A stretch of DNA of 64,000 bases from contig ML976665.1 of the NCBI GenBank assembly GCA_010015655.1, forward strand, positions 719,736 through 783,735, written 5' to 3'. The stretch comes from Bimuria novae-zelandiae CBS 107.79. Lineage: Eukaryota; Ascomycota; Dothideomycetes; Pleosporales; Didymosphaeriaceae. Shown piece by piece: positions 10,643-21,944 of the stretch. The position numbers and the translations under genes were made by a program. The notes under the pieces are model-generated. The model saw nothing but the letters and a program-made list of their open reading frames with translations, made no database searches and was not told the origin of the DNA. Position 1 is the stretch's first letter. Every line of letters starts with the position of its first letter.

Positions 10643-13600
10643 GGTTTTGGTGGTCGAATGGAGCTCAGTTCCTGAGTCGCTCTCTGTGGAACAGCCACGC
10701 GGGGTACCCAGGCGCCTGCTGGAGGAGAAGCGACCCGTGGTGGCGACGAAGGCGCACGACGCCTTCCTGCGCAGGAGGCTCGACGTTCGATTGGTGGAAG
10801 ACCGGGGTGAATTACTGCTATCAAAGAAGTAGCCGAATTGGGGGAGGAGAGGTGGATAATTGTGGTAGAGAGAAGAAAAGCCGGGTTGGGTGGCGGGCAG
10901 GCTTTTATAGATCCCAGGAGCGCACGCTGCGGTCGCCCCGTGAGCGAACGAGGTAAAGGTAAGTGATTTCTGTGGTCACCAGGGTAACAGGGTAAGAGTC
11001 TGTGACCGCTTGACGGGTCAAGCAGCTGAAAACCTGCGATGTGGGTACCCAAATGCGCACTGTGACTCGACGGCGGAGAGCGTTAAGTTCAGCGAAGCAA
11101 AAGACACCTCGAAGAGCTTCGATAAATAAAGGTTGCTGGCTGGCGAAGTAGTTGGCGTCATTCGAACACTTTCCACGTGTTCCACAGAAACAGGAGCGGG
11201 AAGAGAAGTGTACTGGCGCAGGGTTCCAATGTCTTGCGTTTTGTAGCTGTGAAAGCGCCCACGCGTCGGCAACCAGAAGGCATTCAAGTTTTGCTTGACT
11301 CGATGAGAAGATATTAATGACAATCCTATACCATTTGACCCCGCTTCAAAATGACTGAGCACACGCATCACAAGTGCAGACTAGACTCGATGGTGCTCGT
11401 GACCGTGCGCCATAGCTCTCCAGGTTGAATCGGGTGTACAAACCTTCCATTGGCAAGCTTCAATAACAAGCGAACCGTCTGCAACTGTCTCCTGCCATTG
11501 CGGTAGTATTGACACGCATTAGTATGCTTTCACTCTCTATTGTCGCAAGACGGGGGTCTCATACACGCCACTGGCCTGCTCTTCGTAACTTTGCACGTTC
11601 TGTTTCCACTTGTCACGCGCAGCTCGATGCTCTTGAAGCTCTTCCCAGTCATAGCCTACCGTTTTCTGAATCTCTTTTGCTGAGTCAATATTTGGCCTCG
11701 ACGTGGATGAGTTTATGTTGAAGTAATCATGGCAAATCGAGCGATCCAGCTCTTGTACTAGATGCTGGGCTTTCCTTGCTGCTCACAACCAGGAGCTCAA
11801 TGCTCTTCTCGATGAACGTGATACGGTACTGTGCTTCTTATATGCCAGGGAACGTGATCAGTCGTGAGTTTAGAGCCGTGTAGTAAGTTTCGGAATCTGG
11901 CTTGGTCTATCCCTCTCTAAAAAAAACCAGTCTGTGAGGTTCGTTCGCGGAATCGAATAGCTCTGAAACTGCCAGTATGCTAGCGAATATGTGGTCAATC
12001 TGACCGGGACGGTCACTTGGTAATAAGGAAGGTTTTGGGTCTCGACCCTGAGAAGGGCAGATAAAGACGGTAGTTGAGAAAGAAGCCTCGCGAGAAGTTT
12101 GTGGCGATACATGCGATGCAGCACAGAATCTGCGAATCTCCGCGGTAGCTTTCTTTACGAAACTGCGATGAAGGCGTTCCAGAAGCTGATTCACCGACTA
12201 GCGTGTGTACCTGGCTGTATTCGAAGTTCAATTCAGATGTTCCTGCTTATTTCGTCGTTACCAATCCTTCACGACGACCAATCGGACTTGTTTGCGTGAG
12301 GAGTACGGGGCGCTGGAGCAGCGGCACTAACTTTGCTGCAGCCGGCAGCATTATTCTAAGGCAGTCCGACTTCAATCGATACCGATAGAACGGAGGGCGA
12401 TTGCAGAAGCGTGAACGTCAGGTGGTGCTCCATACTGTGTCTTTCTAGAGGAAAGTTGAACATGTGCAGACACCGTCAGACCTTCAAAGATTTGCATGGG
12501 AGTCTTGCACTTTTCAGCGCTGTGCAATACGCCAGTCGGAGCAACAACCGGCCTAAAAGATATGACGTCCTCAATTGTTTCGCACCAAGCTTAGCAATCA
12601 TTTTCAGCTCAGCCTCGTCTATCGGTTCGCTAAGAGCAGATCTGTAACTGCAGTACATGGGTCCTCGTTCTGGTTTTAGGGCGCGTTGACGGTCTAACCG
12701 AGCTCTATGATTAGATCTGCAGTATCTGTAGCATTGGTCGCAGACATGGCAGCCGACGAGGGAACGGTAACGCGAGAATGTCTCTATAGTTGAGTCATTA
12801 AGTGGGTGGAATCGATGAGACCTCCAAAGAAGAGAAACTGGTCCCGACCTTGGCGAGGTGAGTAGTTTCCTACCATGACATGGGCGTCCACTTTCCCTCG
12901 CGTCACGTTTCTGAGCTGCACCACCACGGAGACATAATAGATGTAGGGCGTGAGCGGAGGTCGCTTGTCTTGTCCGTCGCGACTTCTCCAAAACACGGTA
13001 TGCTAGCAGTGGTAGACCTTGGTTTTGGAACTTTTTTGAAGGCCGTAGTTACCGAGATGATGATGGCAGTATAGCAAATCAAGTGGTACTACACTGTCAG
13101 ATAACTCATATTCATGCAGCTCCAGATGAAAATTCGACAAAACCTCAACCCTTATGAAGCTGTGAGTATTCCAGCGCTGTAGGGACCCAATCCTCATAGG
13201 TCAGTTTAACTGAAAGGCTGTGATTGGGCATTGAGATTACGCTCCAGTTGTTCTAACCCTTCCAATATTGCTCAGCATCCCAACACGCCAGCTTAAGACC
13301 CATCGCGCGGGCGTTCGTACTGCTCAGGTTCGCCAATGCACGGAGCTGCCGATGATATACATGAGTTGAAATGATGATGTTGTGATTGGTCGTGTAAAGG
13401 AAGAGCCCGAAGGGGGTTGCGTCAGGGACAGGAGCGCACAGGCCACCGGTTCTCGCTCCCTTCAGATCTCCGAGCTCCGCGATATCCCCGCCGGCTGGAA
13501 CAACCTCCACGCCAAGCCATGGATTGCGTGCTCGACGCTAATACATTTTTTTGTTCAGACAATCAATCCGCAGAACCAGACCAATCATGTTACATTCATC

Positions 13601-13780
13601 CCGCTGTATCCTCGGTAGTCTTTCTGCCGATGTCGTCCTGAGCGCGAGACTTTTCTCACTTTGTGGCCACCTGGACGCCTTCCCTCCGTGAAGCTTGAGA
13701 GAAGTCCTCAGTCACTTTTGCAAGAAGCCTAGATTGGTTCATACGTGGCCAATTCAACAGGCGCATCTTGACCCTCCAAG
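10643..13780. other. Long intergenic region, no convincing gene
   Basis: About 3.1 kb upstream of both the proline-rich gene (minus) and MET10 (plus), so it contains two divergent promoters. The longest frames (for example a 171-codon frame on the minus strand around 12476-12991) lack recognisable motifs and splice-supported continuations, and overlap frames of similar length on the other strand. I see no tRNA, repeat or transposon signature. I looked for but did not find a clear CACGTG or similar sulfur-regulator site near 13500-13780. Confidence 0.5.
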
Positions 13781-16700
13781 ATGCATTTCCAGCAGACGGA
13801 ATCCACGGGCCCCGCCGCCGACGCCCAGCCGAAGGGCTTCACGCAGAAGTCCTCAAGCTTGCCATTTGGGCAGGACCTCCCTCTCGAAGAGATCAGCGGC
13901 CCCACCTACCTCACCGCACAGGCGCTCGTTCAGCAGGTCGCCTACACGCTCTCTGACAAGATATTCGCATACTCGGCAGAAGGCTTCGATTTGGATGTGG
14001 CAGTTAAGTCATGGCAAGAAAATGGCGGCAAGAATGCGCTTGGGTACCAGACGGGCGTGCAGTCTCTAGAGACGAGGAACGGTGCTGGTTCTATTGCGCT
14101 GGGGTACATGTTCTCCAAGGACTTCGACCTCAAAAAGCGCCACATTCCCCATGCTATTGTCGCCTCCTCTGCGACTCTCCATTACCTACGCACCGCGCTT
14201 GACCAGCTCGCGCTCCTCTACTCGGTCGCGAATCCGCTCACTGCCCACATCGCCGCCGTCGACTATACCGCAGACTCCGCCATCGGCCTCGTCAGCGACT
14301 ATGTCACCTCCTTGACCATTGCCGAGGACCTGGGTCTGGGTCTCGTGTGCAGCCCGTCTGTGTTTGAGGCTCAGCACATGGCGCTCTTCGCAACCCTCTT
14401 GTCGAGCATCCTGCCTACTATCCACACCTACGACGGCATTAGCGTCGGACGCGAGACGGCGAGACTGGTGGACACACTCGACCAGAGCAGGCTCTACAAC
14501 AGCTACCAGGCCGTGTTGAAGGCAGTTTCCGAGGTTGACAAGAAGCACTCGGACAATGCAGGCCGTGTGGTGCGCCTTCTACAAGCCTTCAACGACGAGC
14601 TCGGCGAGGATTACCGCCTCTTCGATTACTACGGTCACGAAGAGCCTGAGAGCGTTCTGGTTGTGTTCGGCACCGTGGAGGCGTCTCTGGCTGCACAGGT
14701 TTCGAATGCCCTTGCCAAGGACGGCGACAAGGTCGGTGTCATCAATGTCCGTGTCTACCGTCCGTTCGTCGAGGAGGCCTTCCTGGAGGTGCTTCCCAAG
14801 AGCACCAAGATCGTTGCGGTGCTCGGCCAGGTCAAGGATGAAGCTGCCGTCTTCGACGCTGCCGAGAGCTCCCGCCTCTACTCCGATGTCTTCGCGACGA
14901 TCCAATTTGCGTTCGACCACGACGACATTGAAGTCAACGACATCAAATACTCCCGTGAGCAGGTCTGGACTCCCAGCAACATCCTGGACGTGTTCCAGCA
15001 GATATACGGTGAGAAGACGCAGGCTGAAGTCCGATCCTACGTGGATATCCTCAACACTGCCGACGTCAAGCAGTACACCTTCTGGGAGTTGGATGAGTCC
15101 CCAGCCGCAGATGCTCCGGTCGTACTAGGCAAGCTTTTGTCTTCCGACTCTGCGAAGAACGTATTTGTGCGCACCGGCCACGACAACCTCGTCAGAGGCG
15201 GCACTGTACGCACCGACATCCGCAACGCCGACTACACCATCGAGGCGCCTTACTCCGTTGAGCAGGCTGATGTTACCTTCGTGGGCGATGAGTCTCTCCT
15301 CAAGGAATTCGACATTTTGAATAGCGTCAAGGCCGACAGTTCCATGATCGTGAAGCTGCCTGGTGTCAAGGATGAGGATATTGAGAAGAAGCTCTCCCCT
15401 GCTCTGCGGAAGGCCTTGGTGGGCAAGGATGTTGAACTGTTTGTCTTTGACCCGACGCTCTCCGAGAGCGTGTCGCAGGATCCGTCACTTGAGGCTTTGC
15501 TTGTTCAGTTGGCTTTCTTGAAGATCGCTCGCGAGGATCTACTCACTTCAAGCCTTGCCAAGCTGGCCGCTATCAACGGTGATCGGGAAGGTCTCGAAAA
15601 GTTGGTTGGCGAACTGGAGACTGCTCTTCGTGAGATCGAATGTCCTGTTGCTTGGTCCACGCCTGAAGAAGAAGTCGAGCCTATCCAGCTTCCCTCGGAC
15701 ATCAACGTGAACAGCTTTTCTGCCTATGATCGCACCGAGAGCGAACCGCCAACCTTCCTCAGGGACTGGAAGACTGCTGCTAAGGGTTTCGCTTTCAAAG
15801 AGGCGTACGGTAGCGAGGCTGCGTTGCGCCCTGACTTGGGCATCAAGACCGCTATTGTCCGTGTCAAGGAGCGCCGCCGCCTTACACCTCCCGACTATGA
15901 CCGAAACATCTTCCACATTGAGTTCGATCTTGGTACCTCCGGCCTTACCTACGCTATTGGTGAGGCTCTCGGTATTCATGCTGAGAACGATGCGGCCGAA
16001 GTCGAAGAGTTCATCAAGTGGTACGGCCTCAACCCTGATGAGATCGTCGAAGTGCCTTCTCGCGACGACCCGGACGTGCTGGTCAACCGCACTGTCTACC
16101 AATCGCTCATCCAGCACATTGACATTTTTGGCCGCCCACCTAAGCGCTTCTACGAAGCTCTCGCAGAATTTGCTGACGACCCTGACGAGAAGAGGAAGCT
16201 CCTCGCAGTCATCAGCCCCGAGGGTGCTACTGAATTCAAGCGTCGCGCCGAAGTTGACACCATTACCTTCGCCGATCTTCTCCTCGAGTACCCCTCTGCT
16301 CACCCCTCTTTCCACGACATCGTCCGCATTATCAATCCCATGAAGCGCCGCGAGTACTCCATCGCCTCGTCCCAGCACGTCACGCCCAACTCCGTATCCC
16401 TCCTCATCGTCACAGTCAACTGGGTCGACCCCAAAGGCCGCGACCGTTTCGGCCAAGCCACGCGCTACCTCAATAGTCTCAAGATCGGCTCTCCCGTCAC
16501 CGTCTCCGTGAAGCCGTCCGTCATGAAGCTCCCGCCTAAGACCACCGCACCCATCATCATGGCGGGTCTCGGCACCGGTCTCGCCCCCTTCCGCGCCTTC
16601 GTCCAAGAGCGCGCCTACCAGAAACAGCAAGGTCACGAAATCGGCGAGGTTCTGCTTTACATGGGCTCACGCCACCAGCGCGAAGAGTACCTCTATGGCG

Positions 16701-17032
16701 AGGAGTGGGAAGCCTACCAAGACGCTGGCATCATCACGCTGCTCGGCCGCGCCTTCTCGCGCGATCAGCCTCAGAAGATTTACATCCAGGACCGCATGCG
16801 ACAGAGTCTGAGCGATATCCGACGCGCGTATCTGCAGAAGGAGGGCAGCTTCTACCTGTGCGGTCCGACTTGGCCGGTGCCGGATGTCACGGAGGTACTA
16901 CAGGAGGCGGTCGAGGTCGAGCATCGGGCGAAGAGCGTGAGGGCGGGCGAGGAGAAGCCGAAGAAGTTGGATAGTAGGCGTGAGATTGAGACGCTGAAGG
17001 ATGAGGGGAGATATGTGCTTGAAGTTTACTAG
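13781..17032 (+). CDS. MET10: Sulfite reductase [NADPH] flavoprotein (alpha) subunit
   Basis: 1083-aa single-exon protein, close to the length of yeast Met10. With the siroheme beta subunit (not in this window) it reduces sulfite to sulfide with NADPH in assimilatory sulfate reduction. The N-terminal two thirds is the pyruvate:ferredoxin oxidoreductase-like region of fungal Met10. The C-terminal third is a ferredoxin-NADP reductase-type module: FAD-binding 'RREYSIASSQH' near residue 855, NADPH-binding 'GLGTGLAPFRAF' near 927, 'YLCGPTWPVPDV' near 1025, and the terminal aromatic 'GRYVLEVY'. There is no flavodoxin/FMN domain, as expected for the fungal alpha subunit. The ATG at 13781 is the first in frame and gives a normal fungal N terminus. 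Cytosolic. It converges on the PHGDH gene 720 bp downstream. Confidence 0.97.
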   Translation: MHFQQTESTGPAADAQPKGFTQKSSSLPFGQDLPLEEISGPTYLTAQALVQQVAYTLSDKIFAYSAEGFDLDVAVKSWQENGGKNALGYQTGVQSLETRNGAGSIALGYMFSKDFDLKKRHIPHAIVASSATLHYLRTALDQLALLYSVANPLTAHIAAVDYTADSAIGLVSDYVTSLTIAEDLGLGLVCSPSVFEAQHMALFATLLSSILPTIHTYDGISVGRETARLVDTLDQSRLYNSYQAVLKAVSEVDKKHSDNAGRVVRLLQAFNDELGEDYRLFDYYGHEEPESVLVVFGTVEASLAAQVSNALAKDGDKVGVINVRVYRPFVEEAFLEVLPKSTKIVAVLGQVKDEAAVFDAAESSRLYSDVFATIQFAFDHDDIEVNDIKYSREQVWTPSNILDVFQQIYGEKTQAEVRSYVDILNTADVKQYTFWELDESPAADAPVVLGKLLSSDSAKNVFVRTGHDNLVRGGTVRTDIRNADYTIEAPYSVEQADVTFVGDESLLKEFDILNSVKADSSMIVKLPGVKDEDIEKKLSPALRKALVGKDVELFVFDPTLSESVSQDPSLEALLVQLAFLKIAREDLLTSSLAKLAAINGDREGLEKLVGELETALREIECPVAWSTPEEEVEPIQLPSDINVNSFSAYDRTESEPPTFLRDWKTAAKGFAFKEAYGSEAALRPDLGIKTAIVRVKERRRLTPPDYDRNIFHIEFDLGTSGLTYAIGEALGIHAENDAAEVEEFIKWYGLNPDEIVEVPSRDDPDVLVNRTVYQSLIQHIDIFGRPPKRFYEALAEFADDPDEKRKLLAVISPEGATEFKRRAEVDTITFADLLLEYPSAHPSFHDIVRIINPMKRREYSIASSQHVTPNSVSLLIVTVNWVDPKGRDRFGQATRYLNSLKIGSPVTVSVKPSVMKLPPKTTAPIIMAGLGTGLAPFRAFVQERAYQKQQGHEIGEVLLYMGSRHQREEYLYGEEWEAYQDAGIITLLGRAFSRDQPQKIYIQDRMRQSLSDIRRAYLQKEGSFYLCGPTWPVPDVTEVLQEAVEVEHRAKSVRAGEEKPKKLDSRREIETLKDEGRYVLEVY

Positions 17033-17753
17033 ATGCAGATGCTCTTGTAGCGTGGCGTTGGCGGCGAGATGAAAACCAATATAGATTTATGATTATGTTT
17101 CTTTGAAGGAGTCTGGCTGCTGTGGCGGGGAGATCGGAAATGCGTTGCTAGACTGCCATATGGCTCCGCACGGAAAGAAGACTAGGTGTCCTAAATATGT
17201 ACACCTCCTCTATACTTTCCCACCGACATGTCTTTCCTTTACCCGCCTTTGCCTTGCATGCCTTTACCTTGCTATGATACGCGCCGGAATCTATCTTCTA
17301 CAACTCTTTCTCCGCGTGGATAACGACTACTTTACACCTGCCTGTATATACCCCTCCATACATACTCACATTATCTGAATCGAACAACCTCGTTAGTCTA
17401 ACTTGGTGCGGACCCTCAAGTCCTCAGTTCGATTTGTGTCGCAGACGTTATGGGCCACCGTCTTATAAACTAAAGTCTACCACGTCTCGCCAAACGCGTT
17501 TAATATAATGGCTACCACACGTCTTGCTAATACGTGTTATAATATAACTACTACATTAGACTCGTTTGGTGGTGCGTGTTTTAGACAGAATCGCATGTTA
17601 TCATATTTTATCCGTGTTTGTTTGGATGGGAGTGGGTAGGAGTGAGCCTGTTTAGAGATACGTACTGTACGCAGTCGGTTATTTATACGAAAGGGTCGTT
17701 AGAGAAAGGGAGGATATGAATCGATGAATTGCTTGCCACCAACTGCGTCTCCT
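17033..17753. other. Convergent intergenic region
   Basis: 720 bp between the MET10 and PHGDH stop codons, holding both 3' UTRs. AT-rich stretches such as TTTAATATAATGG near 17500 may serve 3'-end formation. No gene seen. Confidence 0.5.
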
Positions 17754-19838
17754 TCACAACACGACCAAACTCGCCTCCAAAGCCCCCTCCTCACTAATCA
17801 GCCCCCGCCTCACACTCTCACTAACCTCCCCATCCACGCCCAAAATCATAAGCGCCTCTTTCCCCCCATTCCCATTCTCCTCCACACCCGCCCCATTATG
17901 CAACGGCGCCACATTCATAAACCTAATATTCACACCCGCCTTCCCCAGCAGATTCCCCACATACCCTATCTTGCCCACAGAGTCGAAGTTCCGACAAATA
18001 AGCAGGGTACCTTGCGGTACGAACTCACCTTCGAACCGGTCGAGGCGCGAGATGAAGGGTTTGTTCGCGGAGACGAAGCCTTGGATGATTTGTTCCTTCG
18101 CTTCTGCTCCTCCTCCTCCGGTAGAAGACGACGCAGGTGTCCCCGCTTGAGCAGTGTTCGCCGACGAGGGCATACGCGAGGACGCCGGACGTGCCTGCGA
18201 CGCCGACCTGCTCGCGCGCGCGCGCAGCGTGATAAAGCTAGAATACGCAAGCGTATCCACATTCTCGCGACTTCGCTGCTCGTTAACAAGAATACCGCGC
18301 TCCTTCGCAACAAGCTCGGCGTTTACGATATTAATATTAGCCGTCTCGCTGATTGGGCTAAGCAGGCCTTTTACCAGCGCGGCGAACAGCGGCTTCGTGG
18401 TGCCGAGCTCCGCGAGGGCGCCTTCGTACGTGAGATCGAAGGTTGTGCGGAACGCCGCGGAGCCGCTTCCCGAGTGCGAGCTCGCGAAGTGCTGGGTGTA
18501 GAGGGACCCCATTTTCTCGACGAGCTCGACGAAGGGTTGGAGTTTTGCGTATTCTTCTGGAAGGATGATGGGCGCGTTGACGGCGGAGCGGGGGAGCGCG
18601 CCGGATAGAATTGATACGACTTGTTCGCAGACATCGATGGAGACGTTTTCTTGTGCTTCTTTGGTAGACGCGCCGAGGTGCGGTGTCGCTACCACTTTAG
18701 GGTGCGCGATTAGGCGACTGGCTGAGGAGTCGGGTTGAGGTGGTTCAGACGTGAAGACGTCGATGCCGGCGCCGGCGATGGTGCCAGCGTCGAGCGCAGC
18801 GACGAGCGCGTCTTCGTCTATCATGCCGCCGCGCGCGACGTTGAGGATGCGTGCGGTGGGCTTCATGGTTGCGAGCTCGGCGTGCGAGATCATGCCTTTC
18901 GTAGAAGCGATGAGCGGCGTGTGCAGGGTTAGGAAATCGGCTTGTTTGAGGAGGTCCGCGAGATTAGGGAGCAGGGTGACAGAGGCTGCTGCTGCGAGGC
19001 TCTCGTTGGCGTAGGGGTCGTACGCGATGAGATGCATGCCGAATCCATTTGCGATTCTGGCCACAGTGAGACCAACTGTGTTCTGTTAGCTTCTTGCTCC
19101 GTGAGGTGTATTTTGTGTAAGTCACCTTTCCCCAGACCGACAATGGCAAGCGTCTTCCCCTTGGCTTCGATGCCGGTGAGTCTACTTCGCTCCCATTTCC
19201 CGGCTTTGATGCTCTGGCTCGCGTCTGCGACGTTTCTCGCAACCGCCATCATTACTAGTCGTCGTCAGTGATCTGTAGTCATGATGGTTTGAGGTGGGTG
19301 AAGAGAGAAACCGAAGACCGCTGAACATCACTTTCTGTATGAACCAGAGATGTGTGGTACAGATACCGACTGACTCAACCCGTCACAAATGTGCGTGACG
19401 ACTTTGTACAGTCGGCCTCAGCACTTTGCTGGCGTAACACATCATAATGTGCGACTGTCTCGACTTCCCCCTCTGCCCACTTTGACGATACTTACGAGCA
19501 ATGGTATGTTCCGCCGCAGCATTGATGTTGCCGCTTGGTGAGTTCACGACAATGATGCCCAGCGACGTCGCAGTCTTAACGTCGACATTATCAACACCAA
19601 CTCCAGCTCTTGCGACAACCTTGAGCTTCTTGGCCGCCTTCAACAAATCCGCTGTAACTTTGGTCTCGGACCTCACCACAAGTGCCTCGTAGTCACCAAT
19701 AATGCTCTTCAGTTCGTCTGGACTCAAGCCCTGTTTCTGGTCTACGTCAAAGCTGTCTTTGAGCAGATCCAATCCATCTGGTGAAACTTTTTCAGGAATG
19801 AGGACCTTCGGGCGTGAGGTGTAGGTGGGAATGGCCAT
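17754..19838 (-). CDS. D-3-phosphoglycerate dehydrogenase with ACT domain
   Basis: Catalyses NAD-dependent oxidation of 3-phosphoglycerate, the first step of phosphorylated serine synthesis. 597 aa from exons 19496-19838, 19126-19254 and 17754-19075. The start 'MAIPTYTSRPKVLIPEKVS' is preferred over an upstream in-frame ATG whose extension looks non-coding. Order: substrate-binding half; Rossmann motif 'GLGKVGLTVARIANGFG' (residues 154 on, rebuilt across intron 2); catalytic Arg in 'NVARGGMIDEDALVAALD'; Glu in 'TSEPPQPD'; His in 'TPHLGASTKEAQ'; an intervening regulatory-type domain; and a C-terminal ACT domain 'TLLICRNFDSVGKIGYVGNL'. A low-complexity Ala/Ser insertion of about 35 residues (SASQARPASSRMPSSANTAQ) lies before the ACT domain. 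Serine feedback through ACT is known for the family, not shown here. Confidence 0.95.
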
Positions 19839-20444
19839 GCTGAATGCAAATGCGGTGTTTGGAGGCAAGGTTGGATTTGACTGAGCGCTATGAGTTGAAT
19901 CTGTGATAGAGGATTTTAACTGAGGTGACGGGATGTTATAGGCTGGGAGAGTCGCGACACGTGTACCAAGCTCGACACGAAGTCCGCAGTCGGCCGTTTT
20001 GCATGTGCAATCCATCAGCTGGAACACTTTGTACCTATGGTCAATCAGCGCTTGCTGCATCCGGAAAGAGGCGCTACCCCGCCCCCGCATCCCCACGGGC
20101 TACGCCACTATCCCTATCGAATGGTACGGAGAGAAGCGCCTACGGTCGCGTGGAGAGATTCCTGTAGTTAGGCGAAGTACTTTGGGTGTGTCAATGTTAT
20201 ACGTTTGGGGTATACAAAGACAGGATAGCCGAGATCGGCGACGAACGACAAAGTGGCCAAGAGTAACGTTTGAGGGCAGCCGACATGATATTTGAACGGG
20301 CTTTTGTATATTCGCTTTCCTGCAATTATGTGCTACGTATGCGCTGTGATGAGCCCGACATCCACAGCTGAAGATGTTATCATGTTGAATCGGAGTTTGT
20401 TGTGCTGTTGAGACGCTATTCGAGCTTTCGTACACTGTGAAACC
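19839..20444. other. Intergenic region
   Basis: About 600 bp holding the PHGDH promoter and the GLO1 3' UTR. Frames here are short and unsupported. No regulatory site could be assigned with confidence. Confidence 0.5.
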
Positions 20445-21944
20445 CTACCAGTTGGACCGCGTCTTGAGTTTCTCGTTCTGCACCACCTCGATCCAGTAGC
20501 CGTCGGGATCTGGTAACAACGTCAGCAACCGGTTCATTGAGTACGCAATGGAACGTTCGAATTCTGACTTCTTTTGCTAAGTGATGAGAACGTACCAAGC
20601 ACAAAGGCAATGTTTTTCATGCGACCGTCGGTGAGCCTCTTCTTCCAATTGACCTTCTTCTCCTCGAATCGTGCGCATGCTGCGTCCAGATCATCGACCG
20701 AGATGCAGATGTGCCTAGAGGAGGAACAAAGTCAGCCTAATGTTTGTAGATGGAGGATATGCGAACAAGGAAGTGTGCCTGCTGCCACCCCTCAGTGAGC
20801 GACAGGAAGGGGTCAGACATGCGCGAAATCCCCCAACCTGCACCTGCCACGGGTTATCCTAGGATATGCAATACAAAGGTCAAGATGCGGAGATCACACG
20901 GCACCGCAGTGCCATTTTTCACATTATCGGTCCTTGTATTGCATATACCAGGATGACGCGCTGTTGTCGTGTCTTGGTAGAGGTGTCCGACAATGCCCAA
21001 ACGCAGTAAGAGCACTCGTAGCTACCGATAAGCACTCGTAGCTACCGATAATACGTACCCAAAACCTTGAGGCTCGGCATTTCCGTTGTGGTACTGGAAA
21101 TTGGGATCTTTCTTGGTGTCGTAGTTCCATGTCAGCTCGAGCAAACCTTCTTGGTCGGCCGTCGCGCTGACACCCTCTGGTGCCGAATCGTTGGCCGGTG
21201 CGCCATAGCCGAGGAAGTACAAATTGAAGCCGTTCTTTTCGTTCTCAGACGTACGCTTGAGCTGCATGCCCATAACGTCCTTGTAGAAGGCAAGCGACTT
21301 CTCGGCATCCTTGACGCGGATCATGGTGTGGTTCATGCGGTATGTGCCAACGTCTGTCTCCTTCTCGTTTTCGGTCTGCTCCAGCGGCTTCTGGCCGATG
21401 ACCTCGACCCAGTAGCCGTCGGGGTCCAGCACGAAGGCAATGTGGCGCATCCTTCCATCAGACAACTTTTTCTGGAACTTGTAGCCTGCATCTTCGAGGC
21501 GCTGGCACGCAGCTTGTAGGTTGTCCACCGAGATACACAGGTGGCCGAACCCACGGTGCGGCTCCTGGTTTCCGTTCGCGATCTTGTAGTCAGGGTCGTT
21601 TTCGGTGCCGTAGTTGTGCGTCAATTCGACAATGCCCTCGCGGTCCGTCCAGTGGTTTGCGTGCGATACGGCTTTCGGGCTATCGTATGCGAGGAAGTAC
21701 TAAGCGCGGAGGTACGAAGTCAGTTGAGATTAGCTTCTTTCGCTCGGGGCAGTTGCGTACGAGGTCGAATTTGGCGTCTGGATTGGGTAGCTTCTGGACG
21801 AGCTTCATGCCCAAGAACTCATAGAACTCTACCGATCGCTTGGGGTCTTTGACCCGCAGCCTGCGCTGTCAGATAACACGGGCAACGCCCATTGGAGACT
21901 TACATGGAGTGGTTGAGCTTGTATCGCGTCGGATCGGTCGCCAT
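20445..21944 (-). CDS. GLO1: Glyoxalase I (lactoylglutathione lyase), two-domain
   Basis: Converts the methylglyoxal-glutathione hemithioacetal to S-lactoylglutathione in methylglyoxal detoxification. 321 aa from five exons: 21904-21944, 21761-21860, 21059-21699, 20596-20714 and 20445-20509; all junctions keep frame. It is the fungal monomeric form with two tandem glyoxalase folds. Domain 1: 'NHSMLRVKDPKRSVEFYE', 'GIVELTHNYGTE', 'GFGHLCISVDNL', 'GYWVEVIGQ'. Domain 2: 'NHTMIRVKDAEKSLAFYK', 'GLLELTWNYDTK', 'GFGHICISVDDL', 'GYWIEVVQNE'. The His and Glu in these blocks are the family's metal ligands, so both sites look complete. Length matches yeast Glo1 (326 aa). The third intron (20715-21058, 344 bp) is much longer than its neighbours and carries repeats listed separately. 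Confidence 0.95.
20858..20952. repeat. Imperfect inverted repeat inside the long GLO1 intron
   Basis: Arms 20858-20881 and 20929-20952 (about 24 bp each, three or four mismatches) share the core TATGCAATACAA and its complement, separated by 47 bp. Transcribed as intron RNA it could fold into a hairpin. It might be the relic of a small inverted-repeat transposon, but no target duplication is evident. Confidence 0.6.
21011..21050. repeat. Perfect 20-bp tandem duplication in GLO1 intron
   Basis: The 20-mer AGCACTCGTAGCTACCGATA occurs twice head to tail (21011-21030 and 21031-21050), just downstream of the donor of GLO1 intron 3 on the minus strand. It looks like a recent replication slippage or tandem duplication. 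Confidence 0.9.

Noticed and set aside
12476..12991. 171-codon minus-strand frame as a gene
   Set aside because: No motif, no splice continuation, Arg/Ser-rich composition typical of a chance frame, and long frames also occur on the other strand.
15548..16636. 362-codon minus-strand frame
   Set aside because: It lies entirely antisense to MET10, whose protein motifs are unmistakable; it is a codon-bias shadow.
17724..18608. 294-codon plus-strand frame
   Set aside because: Antisense shadow of the PHGDH coding region, with no family features.
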